DNA from: Treponema sp. UBA3870
Lineage (GTDB): Bacteria > Spirochaetota > Spirochaetia > Treponematales > Treponemataceae
NCBI GenBank assembly: GCA_002392275.1
Contig: DGGQ01000106.1
Span: 1 to 12,556, forward strand
DNA length: 12,556 bases
Direction of reading: 5' to 3'
In this document: in pieces, positions 12,263 through 12,556 of the stretch
Numbering within the stretch: the first letter of the stretch is position 1
Layout: every line of letters begins with the position of its first letter
Notes under the pieces: model-generated
The model's database searches: none
Told to the model about the DNA's origin: nothing
The model's input: the letters and a program-made list of their open reading frames with translations, nothing else
Made by a program: the position numbers and the translations under genes

Positions 12263-12556
12263 CACCTGCCTCCCTTCATTTTTTCTTCGTCTGAACATTC
12301 GCTGCAAACGCCATAAAAAACAGTCCTAAGCGAATCAAGAGAAAATCCATGTTCCTGTTTCAAATGTGAACAGACTTCTTTCAAATCGCCACATTCAAGA
12401 TGAACAAGCTTTCCACATTTTTCGCATTTCAAATGGAAATGTTTTTCACCTGCATTACAGCCGTCGCCAGTGTATTCAAAACATGCCGCAGTCTGTTCCC
12501 CCAAAAAATATTTTTGGACGACACCTTCGGAAACAAGTTTTTCAAGCTGGCGGTAA
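12262..12556 (-). CDS. Fur-family metal regulator, probably Zur, 5' end cut by window edge
   Basis: 98 codons remain, the C-terminal two thirds of a Fur protein. The first visible residues (YRQLEKLVSEGVVQKYF) are the end of the winged helix, so the frame runs on past the window edge; an in-frame TTG at 12504 is not the start. The metal-binding part has HFHLKCEKCGKLVHLEC, with the first structural CxxC, and a second CxxC (CSEC) near the C-terminus, giving the Cys4 zinc site. Fur, Zur and PerR share this outline. The zinc choice comes from the neighbours: a putative zinc-ligand membrane protein, a CobW GTPase and znuABC directly after it. It is the likely repressor of those genes when zinc is plentiful. 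Confidence 0.88.
   Translation of the reverse strand, partial: YRQLEKLVSEGVVQKYFLGEQTAACFEYTGDGCNAGEKHFHLKCEKCGKLVHLECGDLKEVCSHLKQEHGFSLDSLRTVFYGVCSECSDEEKMKGGR

Overview
The window is a dense, single-strand block: every gene reads on the minus strand, so transcription runs from the right edge to the left. The AT-rich coding, the protein flavour and the gene order suggest a host-associated spirochaete of the Treponema type. This is inference from family resemblance and no search was run.

Right part (about 12556 to 7633) is a zinc-homeostasis block. In order of transcription it holds the C-terminal part of a Fur-family regulator (probably Zur, cut by the window edge), a 100-residue membrane protein with a His/Cys-rich loop that overlaps it, a CobW/COG0523 GTPase, the zinc-binding protein ZnuA, a small secreted protein with a Cys-Cys motif, the ATPase ZnuC and the permease ZnuB. 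The last three are translationally coupled by 4-base ATGA overlaps. A long stem-loop that pairs fully only in the minus-strand RNA sits between znuA and the gene after it.

Left part (7535 to 1) holds four exporter-fold ABC half-transporters forming two tandem pairs (A-B, then A-B) around a TetR-family gene. The two A genes begin with matching leaders: an AAGAGG ribosome binding site preceded by a GTTAG-N6-CTAAC palindrome, with a second, poorer copy over the promoter. In front of the 7535 gene the six-base gap of that second copy is exactly the TATAAT box. The layout predicts that the TetR protein represses both pairs. tetR has its own promoter, and the mRNA is predicted to be nearly leaderless.

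The most unusual signal is inside the transporter genes. Three of the four carry an extra, hairpin-rich piece of DNA that is translated in frame. One 85-bp GC-rich repeat is present in two genes (246-330 and 6424-6508; 75 of 85 identical, no indels, same reading frame, one compensatory stem change). It lies at different sites relative to the ATP-binding domain in the two proteins. A third gene carries an unrelated AT-rich element (2026-2107) that folds as an outer stem enclosing two perfect 8-bp hairpins. It sits at the same protein position, just after FSYRK, as one copy of the first family. The fourth gene has nothing there and serves as the uninterrupted comparison. This resembles the protein-coding palindromic elements known from Rickettsia, but the sequences are different and I recognise neither family as described.

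No gap between genes exceeds 300 bases. No tRNA, rRNA, CRISPR array, transposase or replication origin was seen.
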